Of a stretch of DNA of 64,000 bases, positions 48,901-61,202 are shown piece by piece. Origin of the DNA: Brienomyrus brachyistius (taxonomy: Eukaryota; Chordata; Actinopteri; Osteoglossiformes; Mormyridae); assembly GCF_023856365.1 (NCBI RefSeq), contig NC_064555.1, forward strand, positions 19,292,254-19,356,253. Direction: 5' to 3'. The position numbers and the translations under genes were made by a program. The notes beneath the pieces are model-generated. The model was not told where the DNA came from, searched no databases, and was given only the letters and a program-made list of their open reading frames with translations. Each line of letters starts with the position of its first letter. The stretch's first letter is position 1.

Positions 48901-49590
48901 CTAATTAGGGTGGAGGTAGCCACTCAAATCCCAGCTTCCGAAGGTCGGGTCCTGATGGAGGTCCAGAATCAGTCCCTCAATGACATCCGTGTCCAAGTCC
49001 TTCATCATAGCCTGAAGTGATGTCCATTCAGACTGGGGGATGTCATTCAGGAAGTCCAGGTCACTTAAATTCCTGTCCTTTTGGGAGGGAGCAGCATTAC
49101 ACTGCTGCTGCTCACCACTCAGCACCACATCTTCATCCTTCTGTCTGGTATCTCTCCTCTTTTGCTGGGCCTCGCTCTGGGCTCCTGCTTCATCACTGTA
49201 TTTTCGTTTGGTTCCCCTTGCAGGGGGTCTTTTAGATACCATGTTGCTTGTGGTGTCCTGGGACCAGTACTCAGCAGTCCCGTTCGTGACCTCCATCAGC
49301 CTCCTGTATTTTGAGAAGAAGCTGTTGGGATTCCTTCTGTGGCACCTCTTCCGTTTCTTGGGAGGGTTCTCTGCCACCGGGGTGCTGCTAGGTGGCAGTG
49401 ATTGAAGGGCAGCTCCGTTGTCTTGTAGAGGCAAACACAATTTTATCTTTAAATTTCAATCCAAAGTGTTGAAAAATATCATATAACAAAGTCTATATAA
49501 GAAAATGCATGTGAAAATTAATACATACTTACCATTGCCTTGGTACAATAATGGGCAATGAAAGAATTGAAATGTATTCTGAGAATCCAT
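48901..49590 (-). CDS. Gene A copy 9 (mosaic: type I ends, type II centre)
   Basis: Exons 49533-49590 and 48901-49421; 192 aa. Exon 1 (HCPLLYQGN), the intron and the 3' flank are type I, while most of exon 2 is type II (Tyr58, KRPPARGTKRKYSDE, LSGEQQQ). Type II sequence is bounded by type I on both sides, as expected of a gene-conversion tract. The protein is the same as copy 10. Confidence 0.8.
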
Positions 49591-49739
49591 AATACTGGCC
49601 AAAGACATCTGTACCCTTCAAAGTCAAAACTGGTATGATGAGATTTAACTGCAAGCTGCCTTTTTATAGTGATTCCTTATCTATATCACCATGGCATCAT
49701 GGAACGCGTTCTAGAACTAGTTGTGCGGCACGTTAACTA

Positions 49740-50363
49740 CCGTGTTGACCCTAATATAAGATTTTTTTCCCTCAAAATATATCTGAAAAGTGGTGTCTTA
49801 TATTCGGGATCTAGAAAAAAAACTAAATACGGTATTTTTATCGAGTGTTTTGACATACCGTAACATAGAGATTTGCCATAATATTTCTTACGTGAGCGTG
49901 AGAATCTGAAGGCATGAGTGTCACGCCAGATACGTGCGAATTGGCAACCCTGGCAATACGTGTGTTTAGCGTGTATCACTGAGTATCATGCAAATTTGTG
50001 GTTTCCTTAGAGTGGTTGTCAAAGACATAAAACATTCATTTTAAAAGAGACGTCATATTATTTATTAATTTGGCTCAACATTTCTCTGCAAAACATTTTT
50101 ACTGTCTACAAGTGGGTCTGTTCATCGAAAACATTCTCCGCCCTCAGGACTTGTGGAGATTTTAATGTTCATTATCTATTTTGGAATTTTGGCTGTTTAA
50201 TACGCTTATTTGAACCTGATTGCTTGTGGTTGCTGGTGAACGTATATGTTCTTGTGAAACAAAATTACTTTTCTTTATTAAGGTAAGGTTTAGTATTGTG
50301 TGCGTGTTTTTGTGGGGGGGATTGGTTTATAACCTCGGTCGTTTTATATTCGGGTCAATACGG
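49740..50363. mobile_element. TA-flanked inverted-repeat element, copy 9
   Basis: Full 624-bp form, like copies 1, 3 and 5. Confidence 0.75.
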
Positions 50364-51085
50364 TATTAATCTAACTGTTAGGGTGTCATAACGCTATCTG
50401 TAATAATTATCTGACTAGAATTTGCACTCACCAAATCACAAGAATACTTTGTTACCTTTGAAAAAATACAGTTATATCTGAGCATTCATTACAATTTCAG
50501 CCTAGCTGAACTCAAGTTTGTTTGGCAGTTGCATGCTTGTATTGTACTTTTTTACTTGCTTTTATGTTACTCAGGGCAAAAGTATCTGGGTAAATAATTA
50601 ATTGGAAATTCATAAAGTCTTAAATCATCACTGTTTCGAGTTCAGAAATTTAAAATAATCTTGAGTCTGCAGTCTCTTTCTAAATTGTGCAGGATTAGTT
50701 TATTTTAAATGACCATACGTACATGACCGACACTGGTCAAAGATAACAAACGATGTTGGTGAAGCACAAGTGAGATTTGCCAGTGTTTCCCCAAACCCTT
50801 ATTTATTCCAGATTTAATTAACAAACTCAAAGTAGATCTTTGTTGGCTTCACTCCAGCCTTTACGTGAGAAAAGCAGAGGCTGCCACTAATAGGAGCTTC
50901 GATCCCACTAGAGCCGTCACGATCACTCGATTACTAAAAACCATGGACTGAAATTTTCCTTCGCGATTACTTGGCAATATGGTGAAAGGAAGAGCCGAAT
51001 AGTGTATGAGGGTCCAAAAAAGGTCATGGGAGACAGTTTCTTCCTCTATGCAGCTGCTAAGCGTTACAACCCAGACTCTAGGGAG

Positions 51086-51355
51086 GCTTTGCACACTTGC
51101 TAAACACCTCTGGGAACTCCTTCAAGACTGTTGGAAAACCATTTCAGGTGACTACCTCTTGAAGCTCATCGAGAGAATTCCAAGAGTGTGCAAAGCAGTA
51201 ATCAGAGCAAAGGGTGGCTATTTTGAAGAAACTAGAATATAAAACATGTTTTCAGTTATGTCATCTTTTTTTGTTAAGTACATAACTCCATCTACCAATC
51301 TACCAATGGTCATGAAAATGAGAATGAGAAGGTGTGTCCAATCTTTTGGCCTGTA

Positions 51356-51357
<2 letters not shown>
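51086..51357 (+). mobile_element. Truncated Tc1-like 3' end, copy 6
   Basis: Same junctions as the other copies with the shorter spacer. Confidence 0.85.

Positions 51358-51402
<45 letters not shown>
51358..51402. repeat. (TA)n microsatellite, about 45 bp
   Basis: TA tract at the Tc1-like terminus. Confidence 0.95.
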
Positions 51403-51405
<3 letters not shown>

Positions 51406-52329
51406 GCCTTTGCCCCCAACTCATTGTAAGTTTTATGAGTGAATGTTACATAGGTAACCGTGTTGTTTGCATGTTTACCCAGTGGTTCTTTGTGTTTAGT
51501 TTGACCCTGGTTAAGTTCTGGTTTTAACTGCCAGCCTGTGTTCAAACCTGATGTGATCTGTGCCTGAAAATCCTTAATTTATTCCTTTGATCTCCTGCTG
51601 TCTTCTTTGTGTTTTTTATACTTAATGCACTGAAGTTTAATGTGCATGTTGTATGACACTTATTGACTCATATGTTATATGTGGTGTTCTGTCTTATTGC
51701 AAACTACATATATGACATCTGACAGTTGTCTCCAGAAGGGACGTCACTTATCCCACCTTCAGTGGGAACCAGGTATCTGGAATTAGGGGTGAAGCCATCA
51801 TTGGGAGCTGCTCCAAAACAGAAGTTTTGACAGGTGGTTGTTGTCCGTGGTGCTGACTGAAGCTGGCAGCCACCTGCGTTTGGGCAGGAGCGGTTATGGT
51901 TTCCAGGTTCCAGATGCAGCATTGTGACATTAATATGTACATGCTTACCATACATTGTATATTCAATGAACAAAACTCACAGCATGACATTTCCCATTTG
52001 TTGTTTTAAATTTGGTTTGTATGCGCAGATGCATAAATCAAGACAAAAGTATGCAGTTTTATTTAGATTTTATATCAGTAGTGAAATTTCAAGGAGAAAT
52101 CCTAACTAGTGTTCAGACTGAATTGAAAGACGCTTTTATACCAAATTTTGGAACCAGAAAGGCACTTTCATACTGAACTTCTGGAACTTGGTCCCTGTTT
52201 AGAAATATATGCATAGATATGGAGATACAAAAAAATATAATAAAATACAAACACATAATTTAAAAAAAAAGTATTTTATTGCCGCCAAGATGACAAGTCT
52301 GGCAGCCAGTCTGACAAAAGCATCCAAAG

Positions 52330-52434
52330 TCACCAGCACTTAAAGCAATTAAAAAATCCAGACAATGCTCTGGACAACATCTGACACAGTCTTCTTGAGA
52401 TGGCCATGGAGCTTGTGGACATGCCTTCTGTCTC
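52330..52434 (-). pseudogene. Remnant of gene B terminal exon in unit 10
   Basis: Same deletion junction as units 7 and 9. Confidence 0.8.
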
Positions 52435-54766
52435 GCTGCAAAGCATAGGTTGATGTTTAAATCAAAATATACAAATGCGGCCTTCATTATGACTATCGCG
52501 ATAAAACAGGCTTTTAGTACAAATTCCGGAAATATATGCGTGTTTTAAATTCATACCGTATTATTATTTCTTTCATCATGTTAACGCATACCGTATTTTG
52601 TAGCCTAAATTGGAGAATTATATGAGCATCGATTTTAATAGTCCTTCATTGGTTGCCAGACTTGTGTTTTTGGAGCCATAGTCAAATGGATTTAAGATTT
52701 TAGATCGATCATGCGATCAGGATTAAATAGTGTTTGTATCCGCCAGTTGAGTACATGGGATTACATGTATACTAACGAAATTCCAGCCAACCATATAGTA
52801 TTCTGATATGGAAGCACAACCCACGCAAAGCAAGGCTGCTTGAGTTAGTGGAGCAGGCAAACTACTGTTTGGTAATATCGTGAAAGAAATAAGCTCCTTC
52901 AGCGAAAGCTTCAGTTGTCGATGAAGAAGGAGACCGTTTAGCAGCCACAATAGCTTTATTTTGGAGACATTGTGGATAAACACGGTAAAAGACTTCGATA
53001 TTCTTTTTTTTCTTTTTTCAGTTTAAAGTCCGACACGCAACGGTTTGTTTTTTGTATGAATTATCAATAAAACATTTGTGCTTGCAGTCCATTCATAAAG
53101 TGACTTTTTAAAAAAATCTTAATGTGTGTAACGGGAACGTTAAAGTAATTTATATTAAGGAAAACTGGCTGGAAGTAAAAAAAAAAAAAGAACAAGCTGA
53201 ATTAACAGGGAATTTTGTGCATATAATAAAAAATACGTAAATGTAAATAATAACCGAAGGGGATGCCTTCCCCCGGTCGGTAAAATTTACCGGCATGATA
53301 AATGATGGATGGGTGAATGTTAGTTAAACTGCTCGGATATTATAGGGGCCGGTGAGCGTTGCAGTCATAATCTATAACTATTCTCTCTGGGATCGTTTGT
53401 ATAGTTCTCCACTTGAGAAATGCCTTTTGGGCACGATATGCCCAGCTAGGAGATACGGTATTCTTTTCTGAGTCTGCAAAACAGGTGGAGACCACACCGT
53501 CCGCGATGCTGCTGCTGTCTTTCTACACTGAGTTTGCCTTTGATAATGGTCATCAGTAATAGATAATTTGACTCCATTTCATAATAAATAAAATTCATAT
53601 TTAGTTTAGACATGGCATGCGCGTGCATTTTGCGTGTTCTCCCCATGTCATTGTGGGGTTTTCTCTGTGTGCGTGTGCCCTGCAATGGGTTGGCGCCCCA
53701 TCCGTGGTTGTTCCTGCCTTGTGCTCAGAGTCTCCGGGGTAGGCTCTCCAGAGGCAATCCAGAACAGGTCAAGTAGTGCCCATTGCAGCAGGTCTCTTTA
53801 TACTCCACCCCTGCAGCCGCCGGCAGATCGCGCTGCACGTCACGTCAGCTGCAGACCGAAGGCCCAAGAAGGCCCAAGTCGAACGCGCTCAATAACATCA
53901 TGATATACTCACGATATCAAACTGTTTAAACAAATAGTACCACGACACATAGGAATTTAAACAAAGACCCGAAAACTATACACATCTTAAGTCGCTCTTG
54001 TACTTATGAATACAATTAGTTTGAATACTTGAATCTGCAGGTCCCTGTGTTATGCGGCTGCATGTACTTTCACGCTCGTTAATGTTCTGTGGCGGCAAAA
54101 CCAGGAAAAACAGTAACCGGCTCTGCTTAGGAGAGCAGAGCCGTAGTGCAAGCTTACAGAGTAAAAGATGAAAATAAAACAAACCAATACACATATATCA
54201 GATATAAATCTAAATATTAAAGTATAGACAAAGTACATTTTACCGTCTACGTATAGTGCTGATGGCTGGCTGAAGCGCTAACAGGGGCTAGCTAACTCGC
54301 TAACTGCGACCGTTTACACGAACAAGACACTTAACCATTAAAAACTGCATTTACACTTCGTTCAAACACGACTAGGACACTGCTACTGCTAAACGGTCGT
54401 GCTTGGTTTACACAAACCCCTCTTAGGAATAAGTTTAACATTATTTTACCTACCTTGTAATAAAATAGCATTTAGGTTTAATAGTGTTTACTGCTTGAGA
54501 ATGTCTCTGAAGGTGTAACCGAGACACACCTGTGCAGCTGGGGACTCACTGGACCTTATTTTCACTTGGTTGCTACTTTCACAGACCATGGTACGTACAT
54601 CACACGGCACACGTGGACCATGCCTTCATCCAGGTCAGTGTTATCTTTTAGATATATTGTATAATTAAAAAAACATCACTCTGTAATGTGTTATTATTAT
54701 TTATTTCACATAGATAGATAAACAAACAAATAAATAAATAAAATTATCACATGGCGCATCTGTGCT

Positions 54767-55456
54767 CTAATTAGGGTGGAGGTAGCCACTCAAATCCCAG
54801 CTTCCGAAGGTCGGGTCCTGATGGAGGTCCAGAATCAGTCCCTCAATGACATCCGTGTCCAAGTCCTTCATCATAGCCTGAAGTGATGTCCATTCAGACT
54901 GGGGGATGTCATTCAGGAAGTCCAGGTCACTTAAATTCCTGTCCTTTTGGGAGGGAGCAGCATTACACTGCTGCTGCTCACCACTCAGCACCACATCTTC
55001 ATCCTTCTGTCTGGTATCTCTCCTCTTTTGCTGGGCCTCGCTCTGGGCTCCTGCTTCATCACTGTATTTTCGTTTGGTTCCCCTTGCAGGGGGTCTTTTA
55101 GATACCATGTTGCTTGTGGTGTCCTGGGACCAGTACTCAGCAGTCCCGTTCGTGACCTCCATCAGCCTCCTGTATTTTGAGAAGAAGCTGTTGGGATTCC
55201 TTCTGTGGCACCTCTTCCGTTTCTTGGGAGGGTTCTCTGCCACCGGGGTGCTGCTAGGTGGCAGTGATTGAAGGGCAGCTCCGTTGTCTTGTAGAGGCAA
55301 ACACAATTTTATCTTTAAATTTCAATCCAAAGTGTTGAAAAATATCATATAACAAAGTCTATATAAGAAAATGCATGTGAAAATTAATATATACTTACCA
55401 TTGCCTTGGTACAATAATGGGCAATGAAAGAATTGAAATGTATTCTGAGAATCCAT
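54767..55456 (-). CDS. Gene A copy 10 (mosaic, identical protein to copy 9)
   Basis: Exons 55399-55456 and 54767-55287; 192 aa. TATA box and TTCnnGAA palindrome are intact upstream. It is the last gene A copy before the array ends about 0.8 kb upstream of its start. Confidence 0.8.
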
Positions 55457-55608
55457 AATACTGGCCAAAGACATCTGTACCCTTCAAAGTCAAAACTGGT
55501 ATGATAAGATTTAACTGCAAGCTGCCTTTTTATAGTGGTTCCTTATCTATGATATCACCATGGCATCATGGAACGCGTTCTAGAACTAGTTGTGCGGCAC
55601 GTTAACTA

Positions 55609-55992
55609 CCGTGTTGACCCTAATATAAGATTTTTTTCCCTCAAAATATATCTGAAAAAATGGTGTCGTCTCATATTCGGGGTCTAGACAAAAAAAACTA
55701 TGATATTTTTAAGAATTGTTTTGACATTCCGTGACATAGATTTGCCATAATATTTCTTAGGTAAACTGTCTACAGTGGAGTTTGTAACGTTCATTATCTA
55801 TTTTGGAATGTTGGCTGTTTAATACGCTTATTTGAACCTGATTGCTTGTGGTTGCTCGTTAACGTATACGTTCTTGTCTAATAAAATTATTTTTCTTTAT
55901 AAAGGTAAGGTTTGTTATTGTGTGCGTGTGTGTGTTTGTAGGGGGGGGGGTCGTTTTATAATCGCGGTCGTCTTATATTAGGGTCAATACGG
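55609..55992. mobile_element. TA-flanked inverted-repeat element, copy 10 (internally deleted)
   Basis: 384 bp. Both TIRs and TA flanks are present, but the middle is shortened by a deletion different from that in copies 6 and 8. Confidence 0.7.
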
Positions 55993-56236
55993 TATTAATC
56001 TAACTGTTAGGGTGTTGTAACGCTATCTTTAATAATCTGACTAGGATTTGAACTCACCAAATCACAAGAATTTTTTGTTACCTTTGAAAAAATGCAGTTA
56101 TATGTGAGAGAAAAATTCAGAAACTCAAGTTTGCTTTGCAACTGTGTGCTTGTATTGTACGTTTTAACTTGCTTGCACGTTGCTCAGGGCAAAAGTATCT
56201 GGGTAAATAGTTAATTGGAAATTTATAAAGTCTTAA

Positions 56237-57008
56237 CCCTGTAAAGCCTGAGTTATTAAGTTATAGCCAGAAAATTCCAATTTTCAAATACTGAACTGTT
56301 TATTGGATGCTTTTAACAATACAAAAAAAAAATTCAAACATGACCTGGATATATCTTTTTTTTTTTGTATCATATTTGACACATCAGGAATTTCTGGTCA
56401 TATACTGATCATATTTTGTCAACCATCAAGATATATTTTCTGTGCCTTTAGAAAACACTTGGCACACTAAACCATGTTTTACATGTTTACTTTTCATATA
56501 AGGCCAAAAAGTAATTGCATTTTGCACAGCAGACATGTGAGAAGTGACTTCCAGGGCAGTGCCTGCATCTCTGCCTCGTTTCCCATGTTGGCAAATGGTC
56601 AACGCCATCCTTTCTGACATCAAGAGGCACAGCAGAGTCACTTGAATCATGTAATCAGTAATTACTCAACATTTGGAGGTATAAATGGTACTTTTCTCCA
56701 CCTGTACTCTTTCTTTTTAACTTTGCCCTTTGACTGCTCTGTCATGCTTTGTTTTGACTGAAATAGTGTCTGATTCTGCTACACTTTCATCTCTCATATC
56801 TTCATCACTACTATCTGATCCCTCTTCATTAGACACTCCCTTAGGACTCCTTTCTTCACTACTGTCATCATCTTCCTCCCCTAACTGTTCCAGGTCACTT
56901 GAATTTCCATCAATTAGTATATTTAAGACATCTTCTACACTGTACGTTTTTGCCATCTAAATGTGTAAATCAAAATAATACACACAATACATCGTTACAT
57001 TTACAAAC
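56237..57008 (-). mobile_element. piggyBac-type element, one end visible
   Basis: CCCTGTAAAGCC starts directly after TTAA (56233-56236), the piggyBac target site and a typical end. On the minus strand the element carries the two extremities of a piggyBac transposase. No matching inverted end is seen on the other side; a SINE interrupts it at 57009-57021 and sequence continues past the SINE to about 57605. Confidence 0.7.
56426..56956 (-). pseudogene. Internally deleted piggyBac-like transposase
   Basis: The N-terminus (56956 down to about 56717) reads MAKTYSVEDVLNIL, then a long acidic/Ser stretch, as in piggyBac/PGBD4-type proteins. After a frame change comes YRWRKVPFIPPNVE, matching the conserved entry to the piggyBac core. 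It then skips to a C-terminal Cys/His block, RCRHCPGSHFSHVCCAKCNY (about 56505-56575), typical of the piggyBac zinc-binding tail. The whole DDD catalytic core is missing, with stops between pieces. It is non-functional; assignment is by motif recognition only. Confidence 0.75.
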
Positions 57009-57414
57009 ATATTGACTATTTGGGTAGCATAGTAGAGCACTGGTTAGCACTGTTGTCTAGGTTCTCTGGGACCCAGGATCGAGTCTCCACCTGGGTTACA
57101 CATGTGCGGAGTTTGCATGTCTTCCTCATGTTCTCATGGGGTTTCCTCTGATTTCTCTCCATAGTCCAAAAACAGGCTGAGTCTAATTGGAGTTGCTAAA
57201 TTGGCCGTAGGTGTGCATGTATGAGTGAATGGTGTGTGAGTGAATGGTGTGTGAGTGAATGGTGTGTGAGTGAATGGTGTGTGAGTGTGCCCTGCAATGG
57301 GCTGGCCCCCCATCCTGGGCTGTTCCCTTCCTTGTGCCCATTGATTCGGGGTTAGGCTCTGGACTCCCTGACGGATAAGCGGTTTGGGAAATGGATGGAT
57401 GGATATTGACTATT
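57009..57414 (+). mobile_element. Complete tRNA-derived SINE with 12-bp target duplication
   Basis: ATATTGACTATT occurs at 57009-57020 and 57403-57414, bounding an element at 57021-57402. Its head has a pol III A box (TAGCATAGTAG, near 57025) and B box-like GGATCGAGTCT (near 57077). The tail is (GGAT)n/ATGGATGG. The body is the source type for the fragments inside the array. It carries an internal tandem repeat of a gtgtgagtgaatgg unit (about four copies, 57233-57283). Confidence 0.85.
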
Positions 57415-57605
57415 CACAATTAGCATAAATGTCAAATTTTCAAAATGAATACTAGAAGAAATAATCAAGCTTAAATTGAGTAATATATTAATTGTTGTTT
57501 GGTGTATTAACAGTACAAATTTAATCAAGAAAGTGACTAAACCAACACCCAATGCACTGACAAATATAATACATTTACATACCTGTAGTATCATAATTGA
57601 TACAC

Positions 57606-57870
57606 ACATTTTCATCACCCATCCATCCATCCATTTTCCAAACCGCTTATCCTACTGGGTCACGGGGGGTCCGGAGCCTATCCCGGAAGCAATGGGCACG
57701 AGGCAGGGAACAACTCAGGATGGGGGGCCAGCCCATCGCAGGGCACAGTCACACACACAATTAACTCACACATGCACTTCTATGGGCAATTTAGCAAGTC
57801 CAATCAAGGGGGAAACCGGAGTACCTGGAGGAAACCCCATGACGACACGGGGAGAACATGCAAACCATGA
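57606..57870 (-). mobile_element. Second SINE copy, reverse orientation, 5' truncated
   Basis: Begins CCATCCATCCATCC and runs backwards through the same SINE body to GGGGAGAACATGCAAACC, lacking the tRNA-like head. It forms an inverted pair with the SINE at 57021, about 200 bp apart. Confidence 0.8.
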
Positions 57871-57939
57871 CAAACATACCTGAGAGAAATCTAAAATAAT
57901 TGGGAGCACACCCATTAGCCAATCAATCAATTAACACAT

Positions 57940-58200
57940 GTCCTACAGGGAGGAGGCCCCGGGGCAGACCCAGGACGCACTGGAGGGTTTATATCTCACT
58001 CTCACTGACATCCAGAGCTTCAGTAAGAACTGGCTCCCCAATGCTGGTGTATCACTGCATTTCTCCAATGCTGGTGCCTCGGCATGCCCCCTAAAGACCT
58101 GGTAGAGGTAGCCGGAGAGTGGGACGTCTGGGTATCTCTCCTGAAGTTGCTACCCCCCGACCCGAACCCCAGATAAGTGGATGGTGATGGATGGATGGAT
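57940..58200 (+). mobile_element. RTE/Rex3-like LINE 3' end
   Basis: GGAGGCCCCGGGGCAGACCC and later GTAGCCGGAGAGTGGGACG, ending GATGGATGGATGG, resemble the last codons, 3' UTR and (GATG)n tail of fish RTE-clade (Rex3-type) elements. An unrelated segment with AATGCTGGTGTATCACTGCA lies inside it. Family assignment rests on memory of the 3' end and is moderate. Confidence 0.55.
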
Positions 58201-58914
58201 ACATTTGAAATTCACTTACTACTTGTGAATTAATTTCACAGTGAAGCAAATTGTATGACGGCACATCACAAAATAGATATGTCTTGCGGATTACTTTGCT
58301 GTTGGACCAAGGAAAAGGTATGCATTTTTTCTTGCAGTTTCAATTTTATGACCTGTTAAATTTTATTGTTAACGGTGGGATAAAACAGGGCCAATTTGTG
58401 GAAAAGTGTGGAGAAATGTATTAAACACGTCTGTGCCTACCCTTGGCATTTAGACTTATCGTTTGGCTAACATTGTGAGTTTCATTTGTTCCCCTCATTA
58501 AAGTTAAAAGCAGGATTCTGTATAAGATAAATAATTTTTTTTCACTCACAATCAAGATGGTGATTTTTGATCATGGTTCTTGTGCAACATATTTCTTTCT
58601 TTATATCTGTCTCTATAGTAAATGACTCATTTCTACATCCTAATTTCATCTTCTGTAAAATAGCAGCGTGACGTCATCACTACTGAAGGGGCAGTGAATG
58701 AACAAGTTACCAAGAAGAAGCCCCAAAAGAAGAGGTTCAAGTTTAGATGCACGTTTCCTTTGCTGAAATGTGTGAAGTCGAATGGAAAGGAGAAGTAGGG
58801 CACAAGATTTCTTTAGAGCTCTAGCTTTCTCAGTATCATAACTGAGCTCTCTGCTCATGACTGCACTCCTGGCTCTTCTAGCTCAGACGATGATAGACGC
58901 TCTCTATCAGCAAC

Positions 58915-60792
58915 TTATTAGAAAGTGTGAATGTAGATCAAGTAAAGAATCTTCTAAAATCCTGTAAAAACAAACCACCAGGTGTTGACGGTCTTGACAG
59001 CAGGCTTCTTAAACTAGCTGCTAACTCTATTGCCCCTGTTCTAACCCATATCATTAACCTTAGTTTTATTTGCTGTACCTATCCACATGCATGGAAGCAG
59101 GCTAAAATAATTCCTCTACCTAAAGATAAAAAACTGCCTTTTTCTGGTCCCAACAGTCGTCCGATAAGTATATTACCTGTATTATCTAAAATAATGGAAT
59201 CTATAGTATATGATCAAATTAATAGCTATTTTTATATAAACGATTTATTAACAGAGTTTCAGCATGCATATAGAAAAAGTCACTCTACTGCCACTGCACT
59301 GACTCATATGTCTGATGACTGGCTTAAAGAGATTGAAAAGAAAAATATTATTGGTGCTGTATTTTTAGATTTTTCTGCTGCCTTTGACATCATAGATCAC
59401 GAACTGTTATTAGCAAAGTTATCTTGTTATGGTTTTGAGCAGTCAGCAATTACATGGATGTACAGTTATCTGTCTAACAGAACACAGACAGTGTTTTTTA
59501 ATGGCAGCTTCTCAGGTATCAGAAATATTACATGTGGAGTCCCCCAAGGCAGTTGTCTGGGTCCACTATTATTTAATATTTTTACTAATGATTTACCGTA
59601 CATTTTACATAAGGCTAACATTGTCATGTATGCTGATGATTCAACTATATATACATCAGCAAGTACACAAATGGAATTAGAATCTGTTTTAAATGTAGAA
59701 TTACAATATGTAGTAGATTGGATTAAATTAAATAAATTGGCATTAAACCCAGTAAAAACAAACTGCATGATTTTAGGTTCAAACTATAACATTAATCAAA
59801 ATCCTGTAATTAATATTCAAATTAATAACGTAAATATTAAACAGGTGCATGAGACCAAACTGCTGGGTGTAATAGTTGACTCTAGATTATCGTGGAAAAT
59901 ACATATTAGTAATATTATTGCAAAAATGGGAAGAGGTATATCTATTATGAAAAGACATGCACATTTTTTAACTTCAAATATTATGAATTATGCTATGAAA
60001 GCACTACTATTGACATATTGACACTATTGCCCTGCAGTTTGGGCAAATGCTACTGGTGAATATATGAATAAATTACAACTTATACAGAATAGAGCTGCTC
60101 GTGTAGCACTTAGGTGCAGCTATAGGAGAAATATTATATTAATGCACAAAGATCTTAATTGGTTGTTGGTTGAAGACAGACTGTTGTATTCACTGTTAAT
60201 CTTCATAAGAAACATTTTCATCTCAAAATTGCCTTCTGTTTTGTTTAAGCATCTTTCTTTTAGTGTAGACAATCATCAGTACAGTACCAGACATGCAACT
60301 AAAGGCAACTTCACCTTACCCACAGCAAGAACAAATGCCATAAAAAACACTGTTATGTTCAGAGGTATGAAGGAATGGAATAAATTCCCAAGCATATCAT
60401 ACTTACTAACAATGTAAATAAGTTTAAAGTATATGTAAAAAAGCATCTATCAAAATAATATATCTGACTGCTTATATTCATTTATATATGTGTGTGAATG
60501 TGTGTACTTGCAATGTGTAGGTATATTTTTGGGGGAATATTTATGGGTGTATGTGTATAAATGCGTTTTTATATGTGTATATTTCATGCCCGTATGAGGG
60601 TATATTTGTACATTGATTTGTGTATATACATGTGTATATGTGGGTGTATATGTGTATATGTATTTATCTTTTTTAATTATTTGTTGTATGTTTAATGATT
60701 TTTTTTTTTCAGGACCCCAGGAAGAATAGCTGCAGCATGGCTGTAGCTAATGGGGATCCTTTGAATAAAACTCAAACTCAAACTCAAACTAA
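58915..60792 (+). mobile_element. 5'-truncated non-LTR retrotransposon (Jockey/CR1/L2/Rex group)
   Basis: Contains the reverse transcriptase region, a 3' UTR rich in TG/TA repeats (60480-60660), GCTAATGGGGATCC, and a short ACTCAA-type repeat tail (60768-60790). The endonuclease and 5' part are missing. It lies between exons 2 and 3 of the USP37-like relic, in the same orientation. Confidence 0.85.
58927..60417 (+). pseudogene. LINE reverse transcriptase with a single in-frame stop
   Basis: The open frame of 364 codons has the fingers motif RPISILPVLSKIMES (78-92), palm motif A LDFSAAFD (147-154), CGVPQGSCLGPLLF (203-216) and motif C MYADD (234-238), all with catalytic aspartates intact. TGA at 60019-60021 interrupts it. 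The same frame continues with HYCPAVWANATGEYMNKLQ and QNRAARVAL to TAA at 60415. The usual residue before HxxYCP is Ser, so the stop may be a simple TCA-to-TGA change. The insertion is therefore young but dead. Confidence 0.88.
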
Positions 60793-61202
60793 CATTTGGA
60801 ACTTCCTCCACTGGAAATAATGTAGAGGAGCACTAGTCCCCTCTGGTGGTGACATGTGACATCACACCTAATGAGGGACCTTTCCAGTCCCTGAGAAAGT
60901 AACCAATATGTGTAAGATCGCAGTGTCAAATCTGTAATGAATTCTAAGATGTGCGATGCTTTTTATTTCTTTCATACTTTCCGTCCTGCGTCGGCACCTC
61001 TTCAAGGATCCCCAAGTGGCAGATTCCCCTCTGCCTGGCGGACAGGGGTGATGCGGGGGAGGGAGAGCACCAGCGGCTGGTCTGCTTTGGCTAAGTGCTA
61101 AGCTGCCATGAATCTTCTGGATCAGGCTTCTCCAACTGTTACAACCAGCATCAAAGATATAGGGGGGCGAGGGTTTGAGGCACGTATCTTTCTCTCTTTC
61201 AG
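60793..61202. other. Intron sequence between the LINE and the USP Cys-box exon
   Basis: No gene supported. A 159-codon minus-strand frame (60868-61347) overlaps the USP exon in antisense and has no family resemblance. Confidence 0.5.

Larger units (their letters stand above)
45538..51402. repeat. Array unit 9 (5.9-kb monomer)
   Basis: Gene B-deleted layout like unit 7 but without the local duplication. It is nearly identical to unit 10 (gene A period 5,866 bp), indicating a recent duplication or conversion. The exon-like block is at 45839-46125 and the promoter-like block near 47920. Confidence 0.9.
51403..56236. repeat. Array unit 10 (last unit, truncated)
   Basis: Follows unit 9 closely up to about 55650, then switches to sequence more like the short units (2 and 4) with an internally deleted inverted-repeat element. 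It stops at TTAA (56233-56236), where the piggyBac end begins. The exon-like block is at 51704-51990. Confidence 0.85.

Noticed and set aside
57233..57283. Short tandem repeat considered as a possible CRISPR-like array
   Set aside because: The ~14-bp units are contiguous without spacers and lie within a SINE; this is simple tandem expansion in a eukaryotic genome.
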